Assembly: GCA_015055745.1 (NCBI GenBank) | Contig: SVHS01000005.1 | Coordinates: 1-64,000 of the forward strand | DNA: 64,000 nucleotides | Direction of reading: 5' to 3' | Source: Clostridiales bacterium | Lineage (GTDB): Bacteria > Bacillota > Clostridia > Christensenellales > UBA1242 | In this document: in pieces, positions 40,662 to 50,168 of the stretch | How the letters are laid out: every line of letters starts with the position of its first letter | How positions within the stretch are numbered: the stretch's first letter is position 1 | Made by a program: the position numbers and the translations under genes | The notes under the pieces: generated by a model | Seen by the model: the letters and a program-made list of their open reading frames with translations, nothing else | What the model was told of the DNA's origin: nothing | Databases searched by the model: none

Positions 40662-41930
40662 ATGAATTTAGACAAAGTGACTATCTCTATAAAAGCTGGC
40701 AATGGCGGAAGCGGTAAAGTAAACTTCCATAGAGAAAAATTTGTAGAAAAAGGCGGACCAGACGGAGGCGACGGAGGTAATGGAGGCTCTATATTTTTTG
40801 TAGCCGACAGCTCTAAAAATACACTTATAGATTTCCAATATGTAAAAAAGTTTGAAGCAGAAAATGGAGGCGGTGGTGGCGTAAAGCTACAAAATGGTAA
40901 AAATGGAAAAGATATCTATATCAAAGTCCCTCGTGGTACAGTCATAAAAGATAGTGAGACAAATCAAGTCTTAGCAGATATGTATGAAGATGGATATACA
41001 TACTGCGCACTAAAAGGTGGCAGAGGCGGAAAGGGAAACAATTTCTTCAAATCCCCTACTTGTCAATCACCTAGATTTAGTCAGTTAGGAGAAGTGACTA
41101 AGACATATAAAGTGACTCTAGAACTAAAAACTATCGCAGATGTAGCATTGGTCGGCAAACCAAATGTCGGCAAGTCTACTCTCCTTAGCGTCATCTCAAA
41201 TGCTAAGCCAAAGATTGCTGACTACGAATTTACTACCTTATCTCCAAATCTAGGTGTAGTAAAAATATATGATGATAGCTTTGTGGTGGCTGATATCCCA
41301 GGGCTTATCGACGGAGCTAGCGAAGGCGCTGGCCTTGGACATGAGTTTTTAGCCCACATTGAACGCACTCGTCTTGTCGTACATGTAATAGATGCTTCTA
41401 GCTATTATGGCAATGATATCGTAGACGACTACAAGACTATCAATAAAGAATTGAAAAAGTACAATGAAAAACTATCAAAACTACCTCAAATAGTCGCTTT
41501 TACAAAGCTTGATTTGGTAGACAATGTGGAAGAAAAAATCGCATATTTTAAGTCTAAAATAAAAGACAAAGTAGAAATTGTGCCAATCAGCTCTGTCACT
41601 AGAAAAAATGTGGACGACTTGATAAAGAAAGTATACTCAACGCTATCTTCACTACCAAAAAGCGAACCGATCCCTGTGGAGCAAACTGAGCTAGAGAAAA
41701 AAGATACTACAAGCGTGAAGATTGACAGATTAGACGGTCATGAGTGGAGACTTTCTGGAGGATATTTAGAAAATTTACAAAGAGGTATTGTATTCAATGA
41801 TACTCAGTCACTCGCATATTTCCAACTTAGACTCCAAAAAGACGGTATCATGGATATGCTAAAAGAAGCAGGCGTCGAGGACGGGGATACTATCCACTTT
41901 GGTAGTCTGCAATATGAAATTTATTTCTAA
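40662..41930 (+). CDS. obgE: GTPase ObgE/CgtA
   Basis: Gly-rich Obg domain, GKPNVGKSTLLS, DIPGLIDGASEGAGLGHEFL, OCT domain. Confidence 0.98.
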   Translation: MNLDKVTISIKAGNGGSGKVNFHREKFVEKGGPDGGDGGNGGSIFFVADSSKNTLIDFQYVKKFEAENGGGGGVKLQNGKNGKDIYIKVPRGTVIKDSETNQVLADMYEDGYTYCALKGGRGGKGNNFFKSPTCQSPRFSQLGEVTKTYKVTLELKTIADVALVGKPNVGKSTLLSVISNAKPKIADYEFTTLSPNLGVVKIYDDSFVVADIPGLIDGASEGAGLGHEFLAHIERTRLVVHVIDASSYYGNDIVDDYKTINKELKKYNEKLSKLPQIVAFTKLDLVDNVEEKIAYFKSKIKDKVEIVPISSVTRKNVDDLIKKVYSTLSSLPKSEPIPVEQTELEKKDTTSVKIDRLDGHEWRLSGGYLENLQRGIVFNDTQSLAYFQLRLQKDGIMDMLKEAGVEDGDTIHFGSLQYEIYF

Positions 41931-41942
41931 TAGGGAGAAATT

Positions 41943-42236
41943 ATGATAGACAAAAAGACAAGAATAAAGTTAAGAAGTATCGCTTCTACTATAAAGCCAA
42001 TCGTATGGGTAGGCAAAGACGGATTTAGTGAAAATGTGTTGAAGCAAATAGAAGAAGAGCTATACAATCACGAATTGATAAAAATATCCCTCCAAGAAAA
42101 CACTCCTATCCCTAATGAATTTGAGATCACAGAAATAGCTGTAAAGTTAGGTGCAGAGGTGGTGACTACTATCGGTAGAAAAATCGTACTATACAAACAC
42201 AGCGAAAAGAAAAATATTAAGCATATCCTTGCTTAA
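41943..42236 (+). CDS. yhbY: YhbY-family RNA-binding (CRM) protein
   Basis: LRSIASTIKPIVWVGKDGFSENVLKQIEEEL...GRKIVLYK. Confidence 0.93.
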   Translation: MIDKKTRIKLRSIASTIKPIVWVGKDGFSENVLKQIEEELYNHELIKISLQENTPIPNEFEITEIAVKLGAEVVTTIGRKIVLYKHSEKKNIKHILA

Positions 42237-42248
42237 TATTTTTTTATT
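42213..42248 (+). terminator. Terminator
   Basis: AAATATTAAGCA/TGCTTAATATTT plus T-run. Confidence 0.8.
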
Positions 42249-42717
42249 CCACCTTAGTATATTCTTTGATTTGAAAATCTGTTTGTTTGACAGCAGATTT
42301 TTTATTTGCATTGTTTGATTTTTGTCCGCCCTTTAATAATCCACTCAGCAAAGAAGATAATCCATTATTTGATGTCAGCATAGAAAGGATATTACCAAGC
42401 CCTCCTCCTTTGCTAACACCACCTAATAATGACGCAATATTCCCTATTCCTTCCCCCTTAAACATTCCCAATAGTGGTGTCAAATTTTTTAAATCAAATG
42501 GAAATACTTTTTGCTCTGTGTTTTGTTTGTTTTCTTTCGGCTTTGGAATACAGTCACATTTCCCTTTTTTGAAGTTATTGTTCACATAATGATTTGGCAT
42601 ACATTCATATGGTTCTTGAAAAACTACTTTCCGAGTGCCACCTTTCGGAATATCATATCTTTGAATATAAGCATTTGGTTCTGGGAAAAGAGCAAACCTA
42701 CTATCTTCATTTTCCAT
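42244..42717 (-). CDS. Hypothetical protein, Gly/Leu/Ser-rich C-terminus
   Basis: Intact ORF; ...LLGMFKGEGIGNIASLLGGVSKGGGLGNILSML... Confidence 0.6.
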   Translation of the reverse strand: MENEDSRFALFPEPNAYIQRYDIPKGGTRKVVFQEPYECMPNHYVNNNFKKGKCDCIPKPKENKQNTEQKVFPFDLKNLTPLLGMFKGEGIGNIASLLGGVSKGGGLGNILSMLTSNNGLSSLLSGLLKGGQKSNNANKKSAVKQTDFQIKEYTKVE

Positions 42718-42799
42718 ACTTATATCTATGCAAATTTTTAAATTTTGCTCATCATGTGACAGCTAAATTTTTTTTATCATATATACCATTGAGGTAATT

Positions 42800-43081
42800 A
42801 TGCCAAGAGATTTTAAGAGTTTTGCAAAAGAAAATGAAAAAGTAATAAACGACAATAAAGATAAAGCAAATGAATATCAAGATATCCTCAATAAATACAA
42901 AAACATGGACAACAACGAACTTATGTCAAATCTTTTTAGCGAAGCGACCAAACTCAAAAAAGAAGGAAAACTAGACTCTCAGACTTTGTGTTCTTTGCAG
43001 TCTACACTATCACCATTTTTAAACACAGAACAACAAGAAATGTTGAAAAATTTGGTCAATGCTATAAATGAACAAAAATAA
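42800..43081 (+). CDS. Small helical conserved protein
   Basis: 93 aa with RBS (gaggtaatt-ATG); overlaps the subtilase start. Confidence 0.7.
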   Translation: MPRDFKSFAKENEKVINDNKDKANEYQDILNKYKNMDNNELMSNLFSEATKLKKEGKLDSQTLCSLQSTLSPFLNTEQQEMLKNLVNAINEQK

Positions 43082-44171
43082 AGTAAGTAATCAAATTTTA
43101 AATAAAGTTTCTACTTTTTCACTAAAAAATCATGAAAAAGTAATCATTTCCAGTGCAAATTTTAACAAAACAAAAAAATTTTTGGATTTTTATAAATACA
43201 AATATATTCCTTATCGATTCGCCAATTGTTTTTACTTGCTCGCAGATATGGACGATATCTCCATACTTTCTGAGCAGGAAAATATAGATTACATACATCA
43301 AGTAGCAGATGTACAAACTCAAGATCAAGAAAAAAACTTTATCCATTTAGACAAGATCACAGAGGGAAAATATTTGGGAAAAGGTCAAACGATTTGTTTT
43401 ATCGATACAGGCATTCACCCACATCTTGATTTTATTCTTCCTCGCAATAGAATCATAAAATTTATCGACTTGATCAATAATAAAAAGTATCCTTACGATG
43501 ATAACGGACATGGCACTTTTGTGGCAGGCATCGCATGCGGTAATGGGATATATGACAAGCAAAATACTGGATTTGCTCCACTTTCAAATATTATCGCAAT
43601 CAAGGCTTTAAATAAAAATGGTAATAGCGATAGTAATGTAATATTGGACGCCATGCAATGGGTGTATGAAAATCATAAAGTATACAACATATCCGTGGTG
43701 TGTATGAGCTTTGGAGCTGATGCAAATGCCAATCTTGACCCACTCTCTCGTGGCGCAGAAGCTCTGTGGGAAATAGGCATCACTGTGGTCGCCGCTGCAG
43801 GCAACAGCGGACCAGAAAAAAATAGTATTAAATCTCCAGGAAATAACCCCAATATTATCACGGTAGGCGCACTGGACATCAAGAACATGCAGACAGCAAA
43901 TTTTAGTAGCAGAGGTCCCACTATCTATGGACACAAGCCTGATCTGCTCGCGCCTGCAGTAGATATCACTTCTTGTAATAATCTCAATACACCTTACACT
44001 ATCATGAGTGGCACTAGTGTAGCCACTCCGATCATAGCAGGTATATGCGCAGACATTAAAAGTAGAAATCCAAAACTGACTAATAATGAAATAAAAAACT
44101 TCCTACTCTCTCATTGCACGAAGATCACAGGTGACATCGACACAGAGGGAGCTGGTTATTTGAATTTTTGA
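43068..44171 (+). CDS. Subtilisin-like serine protease (S8), no evident signal peptide
   Basis: D: CFIDTGIHPH; H: NGHGTFVAGI; S: SGTSVATPIIAG. Confidence 0.95.
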   Translation: MNKNKVSNQILNKVSTFSLKNHEKVIISSANFNKTKKFLDFYKYKYIPYRFANCFYLLADMDDISILSEQENIDYIHQVADVQTQDQEKNFIHLDKITEGKYLGKGQTICFIDTGIHPHLDFILPRNRIIKFIDLINNKKYPYDDNGHGTFVAGIACGNGIYDKQNTGFAPLSNIIAIKALNKNGNSDSNVILDAMQWVYENHKVYNISVVCMSFGADANANLDPLSRGAEALWEIGITVVAAAGNSGPEKNSIKSPGNNPNIITVGALDIKNMQTANFSSRGPTIYGHKPDLLAPAVDITSCNNLNTPYTIMSGTSVATPIIAGICADIKSRNPKLTNNEIKNFLLSHCTKITGDIDTEGAGYLNF

Positions 44172-44182
44172 CAAATAAAATA

Positions 44183-44211
44183 TTTACATTTTTGTCTCGC
44201 CGTGATATAAT
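44183..44211 (+). promoter_or_regulatory. Promoter of the degenerate ABC gene, predicted leaderless
   Basis: TTTACA-17-TATAAT (TGA extended), 6 nt, ATG. Confidence 0.75.
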
Positions 44212-44217
44212 ATTTAC

Positions 44218-44838
44218 ATGATAAAACTACAAAATATTTACATAAAATATCATAGCGATTTTTACTCTCTATACGACTACTCTAGAGATATAAAATCTCA
44301 CACTTTATTCGTGGGAGATTTTTTTAGTGGCAGTCTCGCTCTTATGCGTATATTGAGCGGAATTGACACAAATTATCAAGGGAATTGTATCATAGATGAA
44401 ATAGATATAAAAGATATAAAAAATAAAGATTTCACTGTCGCTTATCTACCTCAAGATCCTGTATTGTTTAACTATAAAACTGTAGAAAAAAATCTCATTT
44501 ATACACTGAAAATACGAAAAATAAATAAAAATATAATAAAAAACACTGTTTTTGAATATAAAAATCATTATAAAATTAATTTTTTTGATAAAAAAATAAA
44601 ATCTTTAAATATAAGCGAAAGAAAAATAGTAGCACTCTTAAGAGCTATTATTAGAAAGCCAAAGTATATATTATTGGAAAATTTTTATGAAAATTTAGAT
44701 GAAAAATATTTTCCTATTGTCAATCAGATTTTATCAGATATAAAAAATAATACCACCATAATTGCCTGTGAAAATGAAAGGAAAAACATTGATATATTTG
44801 ATGACTTTGATATTGTAAAATTGTCAAATTCTAACTAA
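44218..44838 (+). CDS. Degenerate ABC-type ATPase (pseudo-ATPase)
   Basis: ABC fold cues (Q-loop AYLPQDPVLFNYKTVEKNL, D-loop-like ENLD) but Walker A VGDFFSGSL, signature LNISERK, Walker B YILLEN. Confidence 0.7.
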   Translation: MIKLQNIYIKYHSDFYSLYDYSRDIKSHTLFVGDFFSGSLALMRILSGIDTNYQGNCIIDEIDIKDIKNKDFTVAYLPQDPVLFNYKTVEKNLIYTLKIRKINKNIIKNTVFEYKNHYKINFFDKKIKSLNISERKIVALLRAIIRKPKYILLENFYENLDEKYFPIVNQILSDIKNNTTIIACENERKNIDIFDDFDIVKLSNSN

Positions 44839-44849
44839 AGCTTTTCGGA

Positions 44850-44891
44850 TATACTAAGACAAACAAAAAAGGAAGCTCATCTTCCTTTTTT
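44850..44891. terminator. Bidirectional terminator
   Basis: AAAAAAGGAAG/CTTCCTTTTTT. Confidence 0.8.
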
Positions 44892-44895
44892 ATTT

Positions 44896-47370
44896 TTATT
44901 CACTAGGTTTGGTCAAGAAAATCAATTTATTTTCTTTACAATCCACCAAGACTATATTACCTTTTAAAATCTCTCCACGAAGCATTCTATCAGCCAATTC
45001 ATCTTCTATTTTGCTAGTGATCAATCTTTTCATTGGCCTTGCTCCAAAGTCATCATTTGTGCCATTTTTTACAAGGTAATTTAAAGTAGATGTAGTGAAC
45101 TTTAACTCTACTCCACTTTGTTTTAGATTTTTATTCAAGTCAGCTAACATTTTCTTAGCGATATCTTTCAAAACTTGTGGTGAAAGCCTGTTGAAATTTA
45201 CAATATTGTCGATACGGTTGATGATCTCTGGCTTGAAATATTTTTTGAGCTCACTAAGCATCATCTGAGATTTATCTTCGTCGTCATTTTTCTCATTGAA
45301 ACCAAGACTAACATTCTTTTTATTCAATTTGTCACTACCGATATTTGATGTCAAAATAATGATAGTATTTTTAAAGCTAACGATTTTACCATGACTGTCT
45401 GTAAGTCTGCCATCGTCCAAGATTTGAAGTAGCATATTAAATACTTCTGGGTGAGCTTTTTCTATCTCATCAAATAAGACTACGCTATATGGTTTTCTCC
45501 TTACCTGCTCGGTCAATTGACCTCCGTCATCAAAACCCACATATCCCGGAGGACTACCAATGAGCTTTGACACACTGTGAGCTTCCATAAATTCACTCAT
45601 GTCAAGACGAATGATTTTATTTTCATCATCAAACAACGCTTCTGCCAAAGCTTTGCTCAATTCGGTCTTACCGACACCTGTAGGTCCAAGGAACAAGAAA
45701 CTACCTATCGGACGCTTTGGATCTCGGATACCGATACGGCTACGTCTGATTGCTTTTGCCACTTTCTCCACTGCCTCATCTTGTCCTTTTACTCTCTCGG
45801 TCAGAGTTTTTTCTAGATTGAGGAGTTTTTCCGCTTCACCCTCTGTGAGCTTTGTGAGAGGAATATTCGTCCATTTGCTGATCACTTCTGCCACATCATT
45901 TTCTGTGATGACAGCATTGGTCTGATCTGCGCTGACTGGTAGAGATTTTTGTCTATCAATCTCATCTTTTATCTGAGTGATTTTATCTCTTAGTTTACCA
46001 GCCTTTTCAAAATCTTCTTGGTTGACAGCGTCTTCTTTCTCAGCCTCAAGCTTTACAAGTTTTGCTTTCAAAGACTTTATCTCAGTGCTATCATAGTTTG
46101 TCTTGACTTTTGCTCTACTAGATGCCTCATCGATAAGATCAATTGCTTTGTCTGGCAGACTCCTATCTTGGATATACCTATCTGACAATGTGGCAGCAGC
46201 TTTGATAGCCTCATCTGTAATCTTTACTTTGTGGAACGCTTCGTATGAATCTTTAAGCCCTGTCAAGATAGCAATAGTCTGCTCGACTGTAGGCGGATCT
46301 ACTGTGATAGGCTGGAACCTTCGCTCCAAGGCTTTATCTTTTTCAATATATTTTCTATATTCATCTGTAGTGGTAGCGCCGATAGTCTGCATTTCTCCTC
46401 TAGCAAGATACGGCTTGAGCATATCTGCTGGATTGGTCTCACCTTTGTCACTTCCGACTTGAGCTAAAGTGTGTATCTCGTCTATAAATACTATGATATC
46501 TCTATTAGAAGTAATCATCTCGATAGCATTTTTTAGCTTTTCTTCCATGCTACCACGATATTTTGTACCAGCCATCAATCCACCAATATCTAGACTATAA
46601 ATGGTCTTATTTTTTAGCAACGCAGGCACATCACCAGAAACTATTCTTCTAGCTAATCCCTCTACTACAGCGGTCTTACCCACACCTGCTTCACCGATAA
46701 GGACTGGATTGTTTTTTGTCTTTCTACATAGTATCTCTATCATGCGCTCTATCTCTGAATCTCTGCCGATAATTGGATCTATTTTTCCATTTTTTGCTCG
46801 TAGAGTCAAATCACTACCCATATCAAGCAATTCTTGAGGCAATTCACTCACATATGCGTCTTGTTTGCTTGCCTGAGGATTCTTTTGTTCATGATTTTTC
46901 AAATTACCTACCTGTACAAATCCATCAGTGTCAAAGCTTGAGTCATTGGCATTATTTATAATGCTAATAGCTTTGTTTCTCATCTCATATACATTGAGCT
47001 TTAATACCCCTGCCAAAATATTGATAGCAAAGCTATCATCTTGGCTAAGCATCGCCACCAACAAATGCTCAGTAGATATATACGCAGAGTGTGTCTTTTT
47101 GGCCACACTATTGGCTATCATGAGCATCTCTTTTACACGCGGAGTGAGCTCGACTACACTTGACGGGATACCGCCACTACCGACATTATTTAAAATCTCT
47201 TGGATAATATCTGGACTCACACGATACGCTTGGAGCAATTTTTTTGATTTGCTCTCCACTTTGCTAAGTGCATACAAAATATGCTCAGTGCCCACCTCAT
47301 TTGTCCTATGCGCAGCAAATTGTGATGCCACCTGCAAACATTTGTTTGCTAAATCTGTAAGATTGTACAT
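44896..47370 (-). CDS. clpC: ATP-dependent Clp protease ATPase ClpC
   Basis: Two AAA domains (GEAGVGKTA; GPTGVGKTEL), UVR segment, Clp N-domain repeats (EVGTEHILYAL, YISTEHLLVAM). Confidence 0.97.
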   Translation of the reverse strand: MYNLTDLANKCLQVASQFAAHRTNEVGTEHILYALSKVESKSKKLLQAYRVSPDIIQEILNNVGSGGIPSSVVELTPRVKEMLMIANSVAKKTHSAYISTEHLLVAMLSQDDSFAINILAGVLKLNVYEMRNKAISIINNANDSSFDTDGFVQVGNLKNHEQKNPQASKQDAYVSELPQELLDMGSDLTLRAKNGKIDPIIGRDSEIERMIEILCRKTKNNPVLIGEAGVGKTAVVEGLARRIVSGDVPALLKNKTIYSLDIGGLMAGTKYRGSMEEKLKNAIEMITSNRDIIVFIDEIHTLAQVGSDKGETNPADMLKPYLARGEMQTIGATTTDEYRKYIEKDKALERRFQPITVDPPTVEQTIAILTGLKDSYEAFHKVKITDEAIKAAATLSDRYIQDRSLPDKAIDLIDEASSRAKVKTNYDSTEIKSLKAKLVKLEAEKEDAVNQEDFEKAGKLRDKITQIKDEIDRQKSLPVSADQTNAVITENDVAEVISKWTNIPLTKLTEGEAEKLLNLEKTLTERVKGQDEAVEKVAKAIRRSRIGIRDPKRPIGSFLFLGPTGVGKTELSKALAEALFDDENKIIRLDMSEFMEAHSVSKLIGSPPGYVGFDDGGQLTEQVRRKPYSVVLFDEIEKAHPEVFNMLLQILDDGRLTDSHGKIVSFKNTIIILTSNIGSDKLNKKNVSLGFNEKNDDEDKSQMMLSELKKYFKPEIINRIDNIVNFNRLSPQVLKDIAKKMLADLNKNLKQSGVELKFTTSTLNYLVKNGTNDDFGARPMKRLITSKIEDELADRMLRGEILKGNIVLVDCKENKLIFLTKPSE

Positions 47371-47372
47371 AA

Positions 47373-48182
47373 TTATTCTCCTTTTAAGATAGATTTCACT
47401 TTGCTAGCCAAATCTTTCAGTTCACTTTGTGAGATAAATTCTTGATTTTGATCTTGTGTCAATTTTTGTAGCTTGTTTATAGTCTCTACTTTGATATTTG
47501 TAAGCCCTAAATTGATGCCATTTCTAACATGAATGATTAGCTTATTTAATTCATCAAAAGTCAATATATATGCACTACTTAATATCGCGATACTTCTACA
47601 CATCTTATCCATAAGCTCATCATGTTTGTTTAAATCTAGTATCTTAATACTTTCGACTTCTAAATCTTGCAATTTTTGGATAGTTTTTTCAAAATCTTCA
47701 CGTATTTGGTTTTCACCCATGCCTAGATTACACATTGTAGAAATCTTGTACACACTTGGAAGCTTTGTTTCTATCAAAACATAACCTAGCTTAGCTAGAT
47801 TTTGTCTAAGCTGATCCATTTTACCCAAAACTTTGATAGAGTCTAGGCACATCTCACACTCAAGACGCACGCCTGCACCTATTTTTTTGATATCACTCAT
47901 GAGATAACCATATTCATCACTGTATGCAAAGCTTATCTTGTGAGAAAGATAATCTGCTACTTCTTTTGCTTGCTCAAATGCTGTATTGGAATAGCCATCT
48001 ACTCTAGACTCGATAGTCAAATGCTCTCCATCAAAGAGTGTAATATGAGTACTCTTTCCGTCCAATAACTTCTCTATTTTTTCTTTGATCTCTTGCTTTT
48101 CTTCATCTTTTAGCTTAGGCACAAATTTGTAGTCTTTTAGATTTCTAAAGATACTTACTTTTGTAGATAATACATTATTCAT
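47373..48182 (-). CDS. mcsB: McsB-like protein with degenerate guanidino-kinase active site
   Basis: Position mcsA-X-clpC; alignable scaffold AYSDEYGYLMSDIKKIGAGVRLECEM..., GINLGLTNI...; catalytic motifs replaced. Confidence 0.85.
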   Translation of the reverse strand: MNNVLSTKVSIFRNLKDYKFVPKLKDEEKQEIKEKIEKLLDGKSTHITLFDGEHLTIESRVDGYSNTAFEQAKEVADYLSHKISFAYSDEYGYLMSDIKKIGAGVRLECEMCLDSIKVLGKMDQLRQNLAKLGYVLIETKLPSVYKISTMCNLGMGENQIREDFEKTIQKLQDLEVESIKILDLNKHDELMDKMCRSIAILSSAYILTFDELNKLIIHVRNGINLGLTNIKVETINKLQKLTQDQNQEFISQSELKDLASKVKSILKGE

Positions 48183-48675
48183 TTGCACTCTCCAATTTTA
48201 CGATTTGTTTTTTAATCTTTGCCGCGTCTTCATATCTTTCTTCTTGTACTGCAAGCTTCATCTCAGCTCTGAGAGCTTTGATTTTTTCCTCAGGTGTTTG
48301 TTTCTTTGCTCTAGCATTAGATTTTGTACCAATCGCATCTTGCTGATGCTTATCAAAAGGGGCTATCCTTTTTACTATTTTGGCTATCTCTTCCCTAAAC
48401 GCTTCATAACAGTTTGGACAACCAAATCTTCCGCTAGACTTAAACTCTCTAAGACTAGTCTTGCATACAGGACATGATACATTTTCCACTTTTTCGAATG
48501 GCAAAAAATCAGCAAAACTCATAAACATATCATCAAAAAGACTAGTAGGAGAAGTATTGAAGACTCCTTCTTTTATAGCACATTCACGACATAAGCTAGT
48601 CTTTTGACTCACTCCGTTTACTATCAAAGTAGAACGATACACACTAGGACGACCACATTTATTACAATTTTCCAT
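48175..48675 (-). CDS. mcsA: McsA, zinc-finger activator/UVR protein
   Basis: CNKCGRP...CRECA, CPVCKTS...CPNCYEAF, C-terminal UVR domain. Confidence 0.92.
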   Translation of the reverse strand: MENCNKCGRPSVYRSTLIVNGVSQKTSLCRECAIKEGVFNTSPTSLFDDMFMSFADFLPFEKVENVSCPVCKTSLREFKSSGRFGCPNCYEAFREEIAKIVKRIAPFDKHQQDAIGTKSNARAKKQTPEEKIKALRAEMKLAVQEERYEDAAKIKKQIVKLESANE

Positions 48676-48684
48676 ATTTCCTCC

Positions 48685-49152
48685 TTATTTTCTATCCTCT
48701 AATTTCATCAATTCTATTATAACCTGTCTCAATATATTTGCTCTCAGCTTATTATCCATATTTATAGGATTATTTAGTGCTTTTGCGCTAATTGTACTCT
48801 TTATCAACTCACATTCTCTCTCACTGAGAAGCTTCCTCTCGCATAAATGAGACAAAATCTGATTTGCTTGCAGAATACTAATCGGCTCATCACATAATAC
48901 CAAGGCATTTTTTAAAAAATTGTTGTCACTATCTTGCACTCTCAGCACTTTGATATACCCACTACCACCTCTTTGACTCTCTACTACAAAACCTCGATTG
49001 ACAGTAAAGCGAGTATTTAAAACATAATTTATCTGACTAGGCACACAAGAAAAGAATTTTGCCAAATCATTTCTACTTAGCTCAATAAACTCATCTTCAT
49101 CTAAGCTAGACATAATAAATTCTTCTATCAAGTCGCTAATACTCCTACTCAT
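48685..49152 (-). CDS. ctsR: Transcriptional repressor CtsR
   Basis: SDLIEEFI...FSCVPSQINYVLNTRFTVNRGFVVESQRGGSGYIKV. Confidence 0.95.
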   Translation of the reverse strand: MSRSISDLIEEFIMSSLDEDEFIELSRNDLAKFFSCVPSQINYVLNTRFTVNRGFVVESQRGGSGYIKVLRVQDSDNNFLKNALVLCDEPISILQANQILSHLCERKLLSERECELIKSTISAKALNNPINMDNKLRANILRQVIIELMKLEDRK

Positions 49153-49171
49153 TTTACCCTCCTTTTATGAA

Positions 49172-49188
49172 TTTGACTATCTTTGACC
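49172..49188 (-). promoter_or_regulatory. CtsR operator
   Basis: Minus strand GGTCAAAGATAGTCAAA, a direct heptad repeat matching RGTCAAANANRGTCAAA just upstream of ctsR. Confidence 0.9.
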
Positions 49189-49287
49189 TTTGTAATAATT
49201 ATATTCATATATTATCCATTTGTCAAGAGAAAAATGCAAAAATTTATTTTTTACAAAAAAAATTTCACAACGGGTGTGAAATTTATA

Positions 49288-50061
49288 TTATGTATGCTTC
49301 TCTACTACCTCTTCTTCGTCTGGCTCTATTCTAGTACGGAGAGTGCAAAGCTTGTATACACCTAGCACTACAAAGCCCATAGCCATGTGAGCCACGACTA
49401 ACAATGTCGTATAAAGAATCTGTGATGCATTATGTATACTTTTTAAGAATGGTAATGGCACTCCTGCTGGGTTTGCCAAAAACATCAAATTACCACCTGA
49501 CAATATATTGATAAAAATAGCCAAGATCATAAATATGCTACAAAATAGGCAATATTTACCTACCGACTTCATAGTCGGCTGGATAGATTTTGTGACAAAT
49601 ATCATGACACCACAATATACCATGATAGAATGATATACCATGCTATATATACACTGAAAATGCCATATAGGGTAAGTACTAAATGATGTAGATGGTGATA
49701 TGATAAATATAACACCAGCAATAATACCTGCCATAGCGATATAAGACCTGCCTAAATCATTGATTAATTGTCTTTTTGACCACATACACCATAACGCATA
49801 TATGAAAAGTGAACAAAAGTACAATGGAACCCAAGAGTTTACTCCAAAGATATTGCATGACCAAGTCCACATTATCTTAAATAATTCTAAACATGTGAGT
49901 ACTATAGCAAATACTCTACAAAGCTTGGTATATGTACCACTAGTCATATGTCGGGTAAATACCACAGCCACCGCGATCAAAACAAAGCATATCACTATAC
50001 TAATAATATGCGCTGTACTAAATAATCCAACTGGTGGATATATACCCATTTTGCTAAACAT
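49288..50061 (-). CDS. YwaF-family (TIGR02206-like) integral membrane protein
   Basis: Conserved topology and motifs LYFCSL, YHSIMVYCG. Confidence 0.75.
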   Translation of the reverse strand: MFSKMGIYPPVGLFSTAHIISIVICFVLIAVAVVFTRHMTSGTYTKLCRVFAIVLTCLELFKIMWTWSCNIFGVNSWVPLYFCSLFIYALWCMWSKRQLINDLGRSYIAMAGIIAGVIFIISPSTSFSTYPIWHFQCIYSMVYHSIMVYCGVMIFVTKSIQPTMKSVGKYCLFCSIFMILAIFINILSGGNLMFLANPAGVPLPFLKSIHNASQILYTTLLVVAHMAMGFVVLGVYKLCTLRTRIEPDEEEVVEKHT

Positions 50062-50067
50062 GATTTT

Positions 50068-50096
50068 ATAATATCAAAATATATAAAAAATTACAA
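50068..50096 (-). promoter_or_regulatory. Promoter of the YwaF-like gene, predicted leaderless
   Basis: TTGTAA-17-TATTAT (TGA extended), AAAATC (6 nt), ATG. Confidence 0.7.
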
Positions 50097-50168
50097 TTAT
50101 TTTTCTGAAATTTTACACAAATTTACAAAACTTTTACATTTTATGTGTTATTGCATTTATATGTGTGA

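Noticed and set aside
40662-40920. Gly-rich repeats as a possible tandem repeat
   Set aside because: This is the normal glycine-rich Obg domain.
43608-43934. 108-aa and 82-aa ORFs antisense to the subtilase
   Set aside because: Overlap a clear S8 protease with intact catalytic triad; no promoter or RBS seen.
45577-47392. Plus-strand ORFs within clpC (up to 154 aa)
   Set aside because: Antisense shadow ORFs; clpC coding is unambiguous.
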